NCBI GenBank assembly: GCA_009823395.1
Contig: CM020501.1
Coordinates: 11,708,361-11,772,360 of the forward strand
Length of the DNA stretch: 64,000 bases
Reading direction: 5' to 3'
From: Thamnaconus septentrionalis
Taxonomy: Eukaryota; Chordata; Actinopteri; Tetraodontiformes; Monacanthidae
Shown piece after piece: positions 22,636 through 33,318 of this stretch (positions within the stretch are counted from its first letter, which is position 1; each line of letters opens with the position of its first letter). The translations under genes and the position numbers were made by a program. Under the pieces are notes generated by a model. The model was not told the DNA's origin, searched no databases, and saw only the letters and a program-made list of their open reading frames with translations.

Positions 22636-25600
22636 CCATATAGATATATGTATATATATATATTGCCATTATATATATATAAATGGTCCATAAGACTTGT
22701 GATTTTCCCATTATGTGTTATATGTGTTATCAAGACCGCTAACCTGGTTGACGCAAATGCATCTGAGGAAGATAAGATCAAAGCCATGATGTGTCAGTCC
22801 AATCATGATTATGACCCGATACAGTCAGTACTCATCCATCTGTATTCACAAGTGATTAAAAGCATTCAATTTGGGTTCAGATGGATTTACTGTTTTTTAA
22901 TTACTCAACCTTGTCTCTGTAGCTACTCTAAAAAGGCAGTCGGACCTCCCCCCGCTCACTATACCTGCTACCGTTGTGGGAAAGCTGGTCACTATATTCG
23001 ACAGTGCCCCATGCTGATGGTAACTATCCCACATTATTAGATCTGGTCCTAATTTCAGCTCCGAGAAACTTCCAGGACATGAAAAATGTTGGCATATTCT
23101 TGTTTGTTTGGTTTTTTGCAAAATTATTTTATTGTGTTTAATAGGTCCAAGATAAGAGCGTTGAGGGTCCTAAGCAAGTCAGGATCAGTAAGGGTATTCC
23201 TCAGAGCTTCATGGTCAAAGCAGAGCCAGGCACCAAGGGAGCAATGCTAACCAGCACCGGAGAATACGCCATACCTGCCATTGATGCGTATGTGTCACCC
23301 AAGAACTGCAAAACGTTCTCACACTATCATTTTAAAGGTCCCATATTATGCAGAGTTCCTGTTCTCTAAAAATGTTTTCAGCCTGTCATTGAGCTCTTTG
23401 TGATGTCACAAATGGTGTTGTAGTGATACGTCTCCCAGATCGGTGACAGTTTTCCCGCCTAGGTCTTTTGGCAGTGCAACACTATGTTGAGCAGGAAATT
23501 AAAGAGTGATTTTTCAGAAGGCTGTAAAAAAAAAAAAAAAAATTTCCAAAATGCGGTGTTAACGGAAAATCTCAAATGTTTTACAAGGCTTCTCTGTCAT
23601 ACTGTAAGTGATCTTAATATGGGACCTTTATGGAAATTGAATCTTCCTTATTTTGTGTGTGACTGAATCTCTCCACAGTTGAATACATGCACCTCGTTTT
23701 GGCGTGTTTTAGAAAAGGGGGTCTACTGGAGGTGAACTGGTGTCTAAAATTCAAATCACTTGTTCTTACAGGGAAGCCTATGCACAAGGAAAGAAGGAGC
23801 GCCCACCCTTTGTGCCGCGTGAGCAGTCGTCATCGGAGGATGATGCCGATCCGATTCCTGACGAACTGTTGTGCCCCATTTGCAATGATCTGATGACGGA
23901 CGCCGTTGTCATACCCTGCTGTGGAAACAGCTACTGTGATGAATGTGAGTCTTTGGACTCATTTGGTCATCCTCTTGTTTTGTGTTACTGTCACTTGTCC
24001 AGCCCAGTCATTGTTGTGAGATCAGGCCCTTTCACACATGCAGCCAGCTGTGCAGAGCCAGAAAGAATATCATGATAATTAAATTAGTGTCAGCAAGAAG
24101 AAAAAACATGTCTTTAATCCCTCTCGTGACAAGTGAACTAGATGTAATTGGGGGGAGAAAAAAAAAATAACACTTTGCTTAATTGTTGTGTTCTCAGGTA
24201 TCAGAACAGCCCTGCTGGACTCGGAGGAACACGTCTGCTTCTCATGCAAACAGTCGGATGTTTCACCTGACAATCTTATTGCCAACAAGTTTCTGCGACA
24301 GGTAACTGCAACTGTAACTTGGATTTACTGCAGTAAAAATCAAGCACTTCTGACTTTGATGTCTTTGTTTGTCCAGGCTGTCAACAACTTTCGTAACGAG
24401 ACGGGATACAAGCGTATGCGTAAAGCCGTACAGAATGCGGCACCGCCTTTACCACGTCCCCAGTTGGTCAGGCATCTACCTTCCAGACAACAGGATCCGC
24501 TGCTCATCAACGCGCTTCCGACCACCGCCACGGTTCAGGCCAAGGCGCCTGCACCTGCTCTGGCCCCGGCCCCAGCTCCAACCCAAGCTCCAACCCCTGC
24601 TCCTGAACGTTCCTCTTCTCCCACTGATTCCTCTGCTCCTACCCCACCTCCCGATGCGGCCGATGAAGGCCGAGACGCTTCACCTGCCCCTCCAGCAGCT
24701 GGGGATCATCGATCACCGAAACTCTCTGCCAATCACGGAGAACCGCCTCCTCCAGGGTAAGTTTAGAATACTCCTCATGACTTCTTTTAAATTTGTTTCA
24801 CTCATATGGATGCATGGGGATGATAAAAGAATGGACGTTTTTGTATTATTTTCAAATATTCTCAATTTGTCTGGTATGTCACAGGGAGGCTGATCCTGAT
24901 CCCATTGTAACATCAAACTCATCAGCAGACTCGGAAAGTGGAGCGCATGTGAGTTTACCTCACCTTAGAAGCGGCATACCGTTGTACAGATGTAGTGTTA
25001 TTACAAAATTAAGGTTTTTTTTTTAATGTATTTAGTCTCTGTTTGTGCCATCTTTGCGTACCATAAATGATAACACTCCATTTTCCTAATTTTTTTGACA
25101 GAAATACCATTTAAATATTGTTGGACATCCACCAGCTTCAAGAGCTCCTCAGCCCTCAGGTAAAATCAACTGGTCTGGATTATTAGTGATTAAATGAGCT
25201 TTCAAAAGATCAACATGAAGTAACTAAATACTGTCCCTTCATTAGGTCACCAGTCACGGCACCACCACCACTCTTACAGAGGAGGAGGTGGCGGAGGAGG
25301 AGGAGGAGGAGGAGGAGGAGGAGGAGGAAGCCGACACTGGGAAAGGTGAGGCCACATGATGGTCCTTTGTGATTCGTGAAAGTTTTGTATTGAGATTGTA
25401 TTGCTCAGTGTCCCTCTACATGCTCCAGGTCCTACAGAGGAAGAGGAGACCATCCCTCTGCTCACTTGCAGCCTGGTCCTCCTCCTGCGCCTGTTCCGCC
25501 AGCATTCCCTGCTCCATCCCTGTACCCTCCCCCACTGCAAGCCTACCCGCCTCCGTACTCATCGGGGCCCAGCCTTGTCCCCCCTCCTGCCGTCGGTTAC

Positions 25601-27009
25601 CAACCCCAGCCAGTTTACGCTACTGGACCTCCAGTTCTCAATCCTCCTTGGGTGACCCCAGGCAACCAGCCTCCCCTCGTCCCCCTCCCCGCCTCCCTCT
25701 CACAGCCCCCCCTGTCCAAGGAAGAGTTCTACAGACAGCGGCACCACCGACAAGACAAGTGAGTTGTTTCTCCCTCAACTGGTGGAATGATTCACTTTGA
25801 CCTAAGAGAAATTTGGTTGTCAAGCTGTTACTTAAATGTGAAGTGGCTATAAAATTGGCTCATGATTTAGTTGTCGGCTGGAGTAGTGAACTTTTATCAC
25901 AAGTTGCCTCACAGAATCCATTAACACAATTTGAACACATCAATGTGTCTGTACAAAAAATGCACAAAACATGGAGGATGAACGGAGTCGTCCTTACTGA
26001 GTTTCTTACTAGTTTTATGCAACTTGAAAAAGATTTAATGGATTTTTTTTTCGCTCAGGCAGTTCAGCCTGTATAGTCGCACTTCTTACACAACTTTGAT
26101 CTCAGCACAGTTATGTAACATTGAACTAGTTGTTTGATGTATCTCGTCGTAGCAGCAGCCTAACCTATTTCATGAAAAAATCATTGTATTATATATATGA
26201 ATGATATTTTTAAAGTATTACAACTGTTTTTTGTTTTTTTTATCCACAGAGTGACTTCTAAGCTCGATGAATTTACTCAAGACTTTCACAAAGAGCTTAT
26301 GAAATACAGAAATGCACCAAAGCGAAGGAGGAGGTCCTACTCCAGGTAACTCTATTAAATCAATTTATTGAAAACAGTTTTAACAAACAACTGTCAAACA
26401 GCTGTCTTTCAAGTCAGTACAATCCACTTAATATTCCCTCTTTGCCTTCACTGTCTTTTTCTAGGTCCCGGTCGTACAGTCGCTCTCCCTTCAGCCGTTC
26501 TTACACTCGGTCACGATCAAGGTCTAGATCCAGATCGCGATCAAGGTCTTACTCTTATTCGGCCAGTCGATCCCGCTCTCGTTCCCGCTCCCACGGTCGG
26601 CCCTATCAGCGTTCACCTTATTCTCGGCGGAACGGACGCAGCTTTGGGCACTCAAGGACCAGGTCCAGGTCTCGTTCGAGATCTTATGGGTACCGACGCT
26701 CTGGCTCACCGCGGTCTCCTCTCTCTTACCGTGGAGGGCCATGGGAAGGGGGAGAAGGAGCAGGGCCCTACAGGTCTAGATCTCGATCTCGCTCACCTGG
26801 CGGCTACAGGAGTCGAAGCCCTGGTGGACGAAAACCACCTTTCCGGGAGATGCCACCATATGAACTGAAGGGTCTCAGTCCCGGTGGCCATGAACGTTGG
26901 GAAAGGGAAAGCTACCGACAGTGGGAGAAGGAGTACACAGACTGGTACAACAAGTATTACAAGGACTATGACCAACATCCCTCAGTGCACCACAGAGGCC
27001 GTGGCAGTC

Positions 27010-27043
<34 letters not shown>

Positions 27044-30000
27044 GAGGGAGAGGGAGAGGGAGAGATTGTCTCCACTGTCTAGAGACTATTCCCCTCAGGG
27101 GAGAGCAAGAAGAGGGAGAGAAGACCGAAGTGTTCAACCTCACCACCCTCCATCCTCTTCCTCAACGGCGGCAAAGTCCAGCTCTAAAGCCTTGAAGACA
27201 AAGAAAATAAAAAAGAAGAAGTCTGGGGAGGAGCTGGAGCCGTCCCACCAGGCTGTGGACAGAGGCGACGCCACACCAGTCAGAGACGAACCGATGGACG
27301 AAATTCCCTCTCCCATAAAAACACCTCCCGTCTCTTCAAAGCCCCAAGCCGGCACCACCACCAACAAAGCGTCTGCCTCTAAAAGCTCCGCAGCACCGAG
27401 CAAATCCTCAACCAAGTCCGTGTCAAAGAGCCAAACTGACAAGACGCAGAAAGAGAAGAGTCAAAAGCTGAAAGCCAAAGTGAAGACGGAGGTCGTCAAG
27501 GCGAAGAGCGACAAGGTGAAAAAGAAAACTGGAGACGCAGCCGTGACCAAAAAGAAGGACTCGTCATCTTCCACAGCCTCGAAACCACTGAAGACGGTTA
27601 AAGCCAAAACAGAAGACTCTCCAAGCTCCATGGCGCCAAAAAAGGAGAGGAGCAAAACCTCCACAGTGAGGCCTGCCCTGCTGAAAACCCCTCCGCTGCC
27701 CCCCCACAACCCTCCTATGCACCTCCCTCCCCTGCATGACGGCCTGCGACCCAGCCACGACCTCCTGGGGAGGAGAGAGTTCCCACAGGGCACGGGGCTC
27801 CTCCCCCTCCCTCACCAACACGGAATTCCACTCCTCCCTCTGCCCACGTCTCTGGACGGCCGGAGGAGGATGGTCGACGACGGCCGCTCTTTGCTCGGAC
27901 CCCCGCCAGGTAAACTGCGGAGGTTGGATGGGCTGGTGGTTGGAGGCGATGTTCTTTCCCACCCCCACATGCCCCATCAGCCCCTCCTGCACAGACTCCC
28001 ACATCCCACGGAGAGACCCGGTCTTCTCTCGCTACCCTTGAGCCGGGATATGAGTCGAGGGAATATAGACCGGGGAGTCATCAGACCACTATTAGACCCT
28101 CAGGTAGGTCCATTAATTCACATTCATTTGCTTCGAAAATATGTATGCTTGCTAAGCATAAATGCAGATGAGATCTTTTTTTTCTCAGTAAAACCACTAC
28201 AAAGACAAATGGAAAGCGTTTTTTAAACTTTTTGGCTCAGGGGCCGCATTGACTTTTAAAAATGGACATACGGGCCGGGCCAGCACCCAGCGCATACATA
28301 TCGAGCATAAACTAAAAAAGCATTACAGTTTTTATTGTAAATGACTGCTTGATTACGACATTCTAGCAAGTCTCGCTGCTACCAGCTAATTCGTCGGCTC
28401 TTATTCTTGTTTTTATTTCTGCAAACACGCGTCTACCATTATTATATACATAATAGCTCCAGCATTGTTTACCTCAAAACTGTTTTTTCTCAAAAAAAAT
28501 TAATTCACACAGTGTACTTACTAGAGACACTGTTGGGATGGGCAAAATAGTTGTTTTTTTTAAATCTTGAAACTACCTGGCTTGTCGCGACAATTGAGAC
28601 GCCACTGCTGGGAGACGCGTTTGGAGACGCTGCACAGCGGAGAGACACTGCTGAGTCGTGATGTTAGAGTGGCAGTGATCAGCTCCGGTGACCGTGGTGC
28701 ATGCATGAATGCAGTCATAATCATGACATGGTTTGGGCAATTCTGTCAGTCTTCGGCGGCCCGGATTAAGACTGACGGACCGGATGTAGCCTGCGGGCCG
28801 TAGTTTGCCCCCCTCTGGTTTGACTTTTTCAGTGTTTCAAGTGGCCGAACAAGAGGGCTCACATGACTGCACAGATTTGGAAAAAAAAAATCTGTGTCAT
28901 TCAGTAGGGTTTATTTTTGTCATTCCTGGCTTATTGTTTCAAACTACACTATTAGGTCTGATGTTGATGAGGTCTGGATGAATTAGTAGACGTTAATGGG
29001 AGTGAAACACAATTCTTTGCAGACTTTAGAATGTTTGTGCTTTGTTTTTTTCCACAGATATTTCCTGTATAGAGTTTGCACTGGGTCCTAATTGGCATTT
29101 TGTTTCTGGTGTTATTGTTTTTCAGATGAAGCCACTGACTCAGAAGAGGATCAAGTTGAACAGAGATATAGGCAGAAAAGGCAGCAGCGACATGGCTTCC
29201 TCCGACAGAGTGCCTTCAGCTCCTGAAAAAAACACCTCCACATCAACCTCAGACCGCTCGGGCTCTACTGCCACATCCATAGGAGAGCAATCTAGCAGCG
29301 CGGCAGACAGCCGTGGAAGGAAGGACCGCTCAGCGTCTGCCGAGAGATCGACGTCCCGGGACCTGCCAGGAAGTGCAGCAGATAAAAAACAGGACCCGGA
29401 CAGAGAGCAGAACAGAAGCTCAGGTCAAGGTAAAGAGCGAGACAGAGCGTCGGGGGCTGACCGAGAGCGGGACAGAGCAGCTTTGGACAAGGACCGGGAC
29501 AGAGCTGGTTCGGACAGGGACAGAGATCGGGTCGCTTCAGACAGGGATCGAGACAGAGCGACGTCAGACAAGGATAGGGAGAGGGACAGGGCTGCTTTGG
29601 ACAAGGATAGGGAGAGGGACAGGGCTGCTTCTGACAGAGACAGAGCGACTTCTGACAGGGACAGAGCGACTTCTGACAGGGACAGAGCGACTTCTGACAG
29701 GGACAGAGCGACTTCTGAGAGGGACAGGGACCGGGCTGCTTCGGACAAGGATAGGGAGAGGGGCACTTCGGACAGGGATAGAGCTGTGTCAGACAGGGAG
29801 AGGGACAGATCAGCTTCAGACAGGGAGAGGGACAGATCAGCTTCAGACAGGGAGAAGGACAGATCAGCTTCAGACAGGGAGAAGGACAGATCAGCTTCAG
29901 ACAGGGAGAAGGACAGATCAGCTTCAGACAGGGAGAAGGACAGAGCTCCTTCAGACAGGGAGAAGGACAGAGCTCCTTCAGACAGGGAGAAGGACAGAGC

Positions 30001-33000
30001 TCCTTCAGACAGGGAGAAGGACAGATCAGCTTCAGACAGGGAGAAGGACAGAGCTCCTTCAGACAGGGAGAAGGACAGAGCTCCTTCAGACAGGGAGAGG
30101 GCCACTGCATCAGGCTCTCAAAAGGTGACCGTAGAAGCTGAGAGGGAATCTGAAGGTGGAGCTGGAGATGGTGGAACTGGAAGGAAAGAACGGAGGAACT
30201 CTGGCGGTGGAGGTGCAGGAGGGAGGTCTGTCTCTCTGGACAAAATGACCATCGGAGAGAAATCTTCCGTCGCAAAGAAAAAGACGGACCATCAAGACAA
30301 AGCGCACCTGTCCTCCAGGGAGAAAGGGGAGAACTCGAACAGGGACGTCAAATCCAACAGGTCAGTTGCGCTTGTTCCCTGTGTGTGCAAGAGACGGGCC
30401 GATACATTGCTCACCTTAACTACTTGTGTAAACACAGATGTTAATGCATGTCATTAAATTCCTTTTGTGTCTCAGGAGTGTGTCCAAGGACAGAGCAGAT
30501 AGGAGCGGCCCCTCGGGGGAGAAACGAGCCACGGCTCACAAAGACGGTAATTTCAGCCTCTTTATGTGGAAAGACATGATTGGCTCGATTTTTTTTCTTT
30601 TTTCTTTTTTTGTCTTGTGCCACCTCATTAAGCAGAAGCTTGAGCATGTTTCTCTCCTTCACCCACAGCCACCTCTACAGCAGTGAAACTAAAGGAGGAG
30701 TCTGCTGTGAGGAGTAAACCTAAGATCAGCCGAAAGGCCTTGACCAGCCACAGCGCAACCTCCTCCAGGTGAGTCTTCACCTTCTTCACAGTTCTTAGAA
30801 TACATTGTCTTCCTTTATTGGTCTTTGATTCTTAACACACATTTTGTCTCCTAGCAATAACAAGATATTACTATAATAAGGAACCAAGTCCAGCTGCCTA
30901 TTACTTAAGCCTCGAAGACTATTCGTATTAGCCTTAAATTCCCTTACATTATGCATTAATTAATTTATTTCCAACATGTATACAAAGAAATGAGAATTTT
31001 CACATAGAATGGTAAAAAGTACTGAAGTATTCATACATGTTCAAAAAGGCATAGGAAGAAATACTTTTCATTTTCTACCCCTTATCAATTTTGTCATATA
31101 AAAATAAATTCTCCTTTAACATCTATCATAACATGCACTACAAAACAAAAATCCATATGAATACTTTTATACACATACTCTACAAAATGTGTAACAAAGA
31201 ATAGAAAATATATACATTTACATATAACATGTCAATATAGACATAAGTACACTATATAAACATTTTTATTTAAAGAGAAATTGTACCTAAGCTCACATAC
31301 ACCTGCATATTGACATGTACATACATATTACATACATATCCATGTTAATATAATATCTAACATCTATACAGTCGTGGCAAATGATGATCAATTTCCACAT
31401 AGTCATTTATAATTTATTCCCCCATCACTCTCATGGTTAACACATTTCCTCCCTCATTATTTAAAATGACAAAAGAAAGTTGCTTGAGCAAATAAAGAGC
31501 AGCTGAGTTTGACCCAAACCGTTTCTTAGTGTACATGCATAATGACCACATCTTCTCTTTTCTTACCTGCATTTGACATTTGCCCTGAGTGCTGCACTCA
31601 TAACAAGCGTGTGATCGCGTTTTACATCAACTCATGCCATTTCAAGCAGTAGGCCACGTGCAGATAAACACAAACATCCCATCTGTAAAGACTTGAATGC
31701 CTCATAAATATCTGCTATTAGGATGCAACAATGTGCCTACTGGACTGTAAACACGAGGAACTCTGTTTGACAGCCAGAAATTAGGCCAATTAAAAACATA
31801 GTAGGCCAAAACATTGAAGGCATCTGTTTCATATCTTCTCACCCAGTGCACAATAAATCAACTTGCCAGTTTGATGAATGGCTGTAGATGAGAAGAGGAG
31901 GAATAAAGTCATTGTTGCAGTTTCTGTGTGATATCCACAGAACTGAGAGATTGTACTAACACAATCCACTGCCAGTTTATTAGTTTTCCTCAAGGCATTT
32001 TTCTCAGGGGAATAATGACATGGGGCCAGTTGCAAAAATGCCACGATTCAATGGCTGTGACTGTAGTTTCATTAAACCTGATTGTGTTGTATCAATAAAT
32101 GCCACAATCCGAAAATGTGCTTGGGTGTTGTCAGTCTGAATGACTCCATTCAAAGAAAGACCTCCAAAGGTCTTTTATTGAAAAATCTGTGGTAGACACA
32201 GAAAACCAACACATTAATGAAAATCAGAAATCTTGTCATCTAAAACTCTGGAATGACGCAATTTCCCAAAGTTCAGACCCTTACCAAACCTCACGCTTGC
32301 CATCACTGCTGGAATTGTGTACCGGCAGACTCAGCCCTGGCAGCCACATTAATTAGAGTTTCTCTCCCCTTTCCTCGACAATAGGTCGGCTCAAGAAACA
32401 AAGCGCGACTCGGATAAGGGCCGCAAGACTCCACCTTCCAAACCTTCGGAACGTCCTCCGTCCTCCGCTACCGCCAACAATCACAGCCGCAGCCCGAGTC
32501 CTGGCCCGGCGCTCAGCCCGGCCAGGGAGGAGCAGCCACTCATCCAGCCACCTCCTCGCTCCAAGTGGGAGAGAGAGGACGACGAGGAGGGCCAGGACGC
32601 TGAAAGCGTCGCCCCCAAGGAGCCGTCGCCGGTGCTGCAGAGGGCGCGAGGCAGAGAGGTGCTGGCGGAAGCGACCAAACCCGTCAGAACTGAGAGCCGG
32701 GAGGAAAAGAGAGGAGGGCTGAGAGAAGAGAAGAAAGCCAGAACGCAGAAGGAGGAGGGCAAAAGCGGCCGGGCGGCACCAGGCAACGCAGAGAAGGCCT
32801 CTAAAACAAAAATGGCGAAGGAGGAGGGGAAAGGTGCGAAAGAGGAGGGCAAGGAGGAGAAGCCCGCGGCGAGCAAAGGGTCCGGAGGCCGGGAGGAGCC
32901 CCGTGGCCCGGAGCCCCGGAGGCAGCGCCTGTGCTCGGACCTGGGCCGTGAGACGGACGAGGCGGCCTTCGTGCCCGACTACAGTGAGGGCGAGGGCTCG

Positions 33001-33318
33001 GAGCCTGAGAGGGGGCGGAGCGGTGGCAGCCCCAGCCCGGCCCACAGCCAGCCCTCGGCCAGTCCCACCGGCAGCAACAACAGCGGCTCCACGGGCACCA
33101 CCGGCGACAAGAAGAAGAAGAAGCACAAGAAGCACAAAAAGCACAAGAAGCACAAGAAGCACGCCGGCGAGGACAAGGGCGAGCACAAGGAGCACAAGCA
33201 TAAACACAAGAAGAAGAAACACAAAAAGAGCAAGGACAAAGACGAGGGTGAGGAGGAGGTAGAGGAGGGGGCGGGGGAGGAGAAGGCAGAGAAAGTCGGC
33301 GACGGGGCCCTGTGCTAA
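19330..33318 (+). CDS. rbbp6: rbbp6: Rb- and p53-binding RING E3 ubiquitin ligase / pre-mRNA 3'-processing factor
   Basis: RBBP6 (Mpe1 family) is a nuclear protein that joins the cleavage and polyadenylation machinery and acts as a RING E3 ligase on targets such as YB-1. It also binds Rb and p53. Twenty coding exons join in frame to 1986 codons (human about 1792). Order: ubiquitin-like DWNN domain (residues about 1-80); CCHC zinc knuckle CX2CX4HX4C ([14 protein letters not shown], about 155-170); RING/U-box-like finger (CPIC...[10 protein letters not shown]...CFSC, about 258-305); Pro-rich region (about 340-610); Arg-Ser domain (about 660-740); charged and Lys-rich region; a fish-specific Asp-Arg-Glu repeat (about 1310-1540); and a C-terminal Lys-His tail [18 protein letters not shown]. 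Start: [20 protein letters not shown] is the invariant N terminus. Exons are listed separately. Confidence 0.96.
19857..19956 (+). CDS. rbbp6: rbbp6 coding exon 2 (DWNN domain)
   Basis: TTTTACAG acceptor. Encodes [20 protein letters not shown] and [14 protein letters not shown], completing the DWNN fold. GTACGT donor. Confidence 0.95.
20087..20126 (+). CDS. rbbp6: rbbp6 coding exon 3
   Basis: A 40-bp exon after TTTCTGCAG. It encodes [13 protein letters not shown] and ends in phase 0 at GTATGT. Reading through this donor gives the short isoform. Confidence 0.9.
20127..20198 (+). CDS. rbbp6: rbbp6 alternative 3' end: DWNN-only isoform by intron read-through
   Basis: If the exon 3 donor is not used, the frame continues [20 protein letters not shown] and a few residues more, to TAA at 20196-20198, giving a protein of 125 residues. 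Human RBBP6 isoform 3 (118 residues) likewise consists of the DWNN domain plus a short intron-encoded tail beginning VCKN. An AATAAA at 21215-21220 could polyadenylate this transcript. Agreement of the tail start between fish and human suggests selection. Confidence 0.7.
   Translation, partial: VCKTNPKINTHLSLFFLSPSFCL
21215..21220 (+). terminator. candidate intronic poly(A) signal for the short rbbp6 isoform
   Basis: AATAAA about 1 kb past the short-isoform stop and followed by GT-rich sequence (GTTGTTGAGCGG). A second AATAAA lies near 22195. The rest of intron 3 (20199-22447) has no exon. Confidence 0.45.
22448..22489 (+). CDS. rbbp6: rbbp6 coding exon 4
   Basis: A 42-bp exon after CTCCTGCAG encoding [21 protein letters not shown] matches the mammalian protein. 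Phase 0 on both sides, so it could be skipped in frame. Confidence 0.92.
22555..22680. repeat. (TA)n microsatellite in rbbp6 intron 4
   Basis: About 120 bp of nearly pure TA with a few TG/CA steps. Its length leaves only about 55 bp before the exon 5 acceptor. Confidence 0.95.
22735..22823 (+). CDS. rbbp6: rbbp6 coding exon 5
   Basis: Encodes [20 protein letters not shown] and QSNHDYDPI, almost unchanged from human. The donor is a weak GTCAGT. Confidence 0.95.
22923..23019 (+). CDS. rbbp6: rbbp6 coding exon 6 (CCHC zinc knuckle)
   Basis: Encodes [20 protein letters not shown] and [13 protein letters not shown]. The CX2CX4HX4C zinc knuckle is intact and, by analogy with the family, binds RNA. 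Confidence 0.95.
23145..23287 (+). CDS. rbbp6: rbbp6 coding exon 7
   Basis: Encodes [20 protein letters not shown], then [15 protein letters not shown], the conserved linker between the zinc knuckle and the RING. Confidence 0.95.
23334..23629. mobile_element. MITE in rbbp6 intron 7
   Basis: The left end AAAGGTCCCATATTATG and the reverse complement of the right end (AAAGGTCCCATATTAAG) are near-perfect terminal inverted repeats. It is about 300 bp with no coding capacity. The flanks suggest a short TTA-type target duplication, but this is not certain. Confidence 0.75.
23772..23944 (+). CDS. rbbp6: rbbp6 coding exon 8 (RING finger, first part)
   Basis: Encodes [20 protein letters not shown] and CCGNSYCDE, with the first zinc ligands of the RING/U-box-like domain. 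The exon/intron break falls inside the Cys codon that follows DE. Confidence 0.95.
24198..24301 (+). CDS. rbbp6: rbbp6 coding exon 9 (RING finger, second part)
   Basis: Encodes [20 protein letters not shown], then [15 protein letters not shown]. The last Cys pair is CFSC where human has CPTC. Both cysteines remain. Confidence 0.95.
24377..24756 (+). CDS. rbbp6: rbbp6 coding exon 10 (Pro/Ala-rich)
   Basis: Encodes [20 protein letters not shown], then a long Pro/Ala-rich stretch with [15 protein letters not shown]. Only the first 20 or so residues are conserved with mammals. Confidence 0.93.
24885..24948 (+). CDS. rbbp6: rbbp6 coding exon 11
   Basis: A 64-bp exon between TCACAG and GTGAGT encoding [20 protein letters not shown]. 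Inferred from splice sites and phase; little is conserved. Confidence 0.8.
25102..25159 (+). CDS. rbbp6: rbbp6 coding exon 12
   Basis: A 58-bp exon between TTGACAG and GTAAAA encoding [19 protein letters not shown]. Called from splice sites and phase continuity. Confidence 0.78.
25246..25345 (+). CDS. rbbp6: rbbp6 coding exon 13 (polyglycine)
   Basis: Encodes [11 protein letters not shown], then 16 consecutive Gly (12 of them from an uninterrupted GGA array at 25293-25328), then SRHWE. It resembles the human HSNKLGY/RGRHHSE arginine-glycine region only loosely. Confidence 0.85.
25429..25758 (+). CDS. rbbp6: rbbp6 coding exon 14 (Pro-rich)
   Basis: Encodes [20 protein letters not shown] and a Pro-rich run, then [26 protein letters not shown] corresponds to human LSREEFYR. 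Confidence 0.93.
26250..26345 (+). CDS. rbbp6: rbbp6 coding exon 15
   Basis: Encodes [20 protein letters not shown] and PKRRRRSYS. Human has SKLDEFTNDFAKELMEYKK. This is a conserved helix before the SR domain. Confidence 0.95.
26465..28103 (+). CDS. rbbp6: rbbp6 coding exon 16 (SR domain and charged region)
   Basis: A 1.6-kb exon that starts with the Arg-Ser domain ([20 protein letters not shown]), continues [17 protein letters not shown] (human WERKYREWYEKYYKGY) and [11 protein letters not shown] (conserved), then a Lys/Ser/Thr-rich region and a Pro/His/Leu-rich stretch. It ends in a CAG|GTAGGT donor. Confidence 0.95.
28219..28818. mobile_element. degenerate hAT-type element in rbbp6 intron 16
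   Basis: The left end contains AACTTTTTGGCTCAGGGGCC and the right end GCGGGCCGTAGTTTGCCCCC, imperfect inverted repeats of the same Charlie-like class as 8819-9178. About 600 bp with decayed termini and no clear target duplication. Confidence 0.65.
29126..30360 (+). CDS. rbbp6: rbbp6 coding exon 17 (Asp-Arg-Glu repeat)
   Basis: Opens [20 protein letters not shown] (human KKIKLNRETGKK), then about 220 residues dominated by D-R-E/K-D-R repeats. Between 29789 and 30098 they form a 27-bp minisatellite coding SDREKDRSA or SDREKDRAP. The end (NRDVKSNR) is non-repetitive. Confidence 0.93.
29789..30098 (+). repeat. coding minisatellite, 27-bp unit
   Basis: About eleven head-to-tail 27-bp copies, e.g. 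GACAGGGAGAAGGACAGA plus nine bases, encode nine-residue units. An older, more diverged array of related units lies at 29430-29788. Two sub-types (TCAGCTTCA and GCTCCTTCA) alternate in blocks. Confidence 0.9.
30476..30546 (+). CDS. rbbp6: rbbp6 coding exon 18
   Basis: Encodes [20 protein letters not shown] and HKD between TCTCAG and GTAATT. Called from splice sites and phase. Confidence 0.85.
30669..30768 (+). CDS. rbbp6: rbbp6 coding exon 19
   Basis: Encodes [20 protein letters not shown], then [13 protein letters not shown], between CCACAG and GTGAGT. Confidence 0.87.
30769..32384 (+). other. rbbp6 intron 19, AT-rich
   Basis: A 1.6-kb intron, strongly AT-rich from about 30850 to 31480, with no exon or clear mobile element seen. 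Confidence 0.7.
32385..33318 (+). CDS. rbbp6: rbbp6 last coding exon (C-terminal Lys-His tail)
   Basis: Acceptor GACAATAG. Encodes a Pro/Ser- and Glu/Lys-rich region, [16 protein letters not shown] (human PQSKWDKDDFESEEED), [20 protein letters not shown] (human [20 protein letters not shown]) and the terminal [20 protein letters not shown] tail. TAA at 33316-33318. Confidence 0.97.

Noticed and set aside
22552..22720. Tyr-Ile repeat open frames
   Set aside because: They are translations of the (TA)n microsatellite inside rbbp6 intron 4.
27140..28004. Minus-strand open frames opposite rbbp6 exon 16
   Set aside because: They are shadow frames of a GC-rich, Lys/Ser/Pro-coding exon, with no independent splice or similarity evidence.
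29292..30275. Long open frames on the minus strand and in other plus frames over the rbbp6 repeat
   Set aside because: They result from the period-27 purine-rich repeat, which has no stops in several frames. The spliced plus-strand frame continues conserved RBBP6 sequence on both sides.
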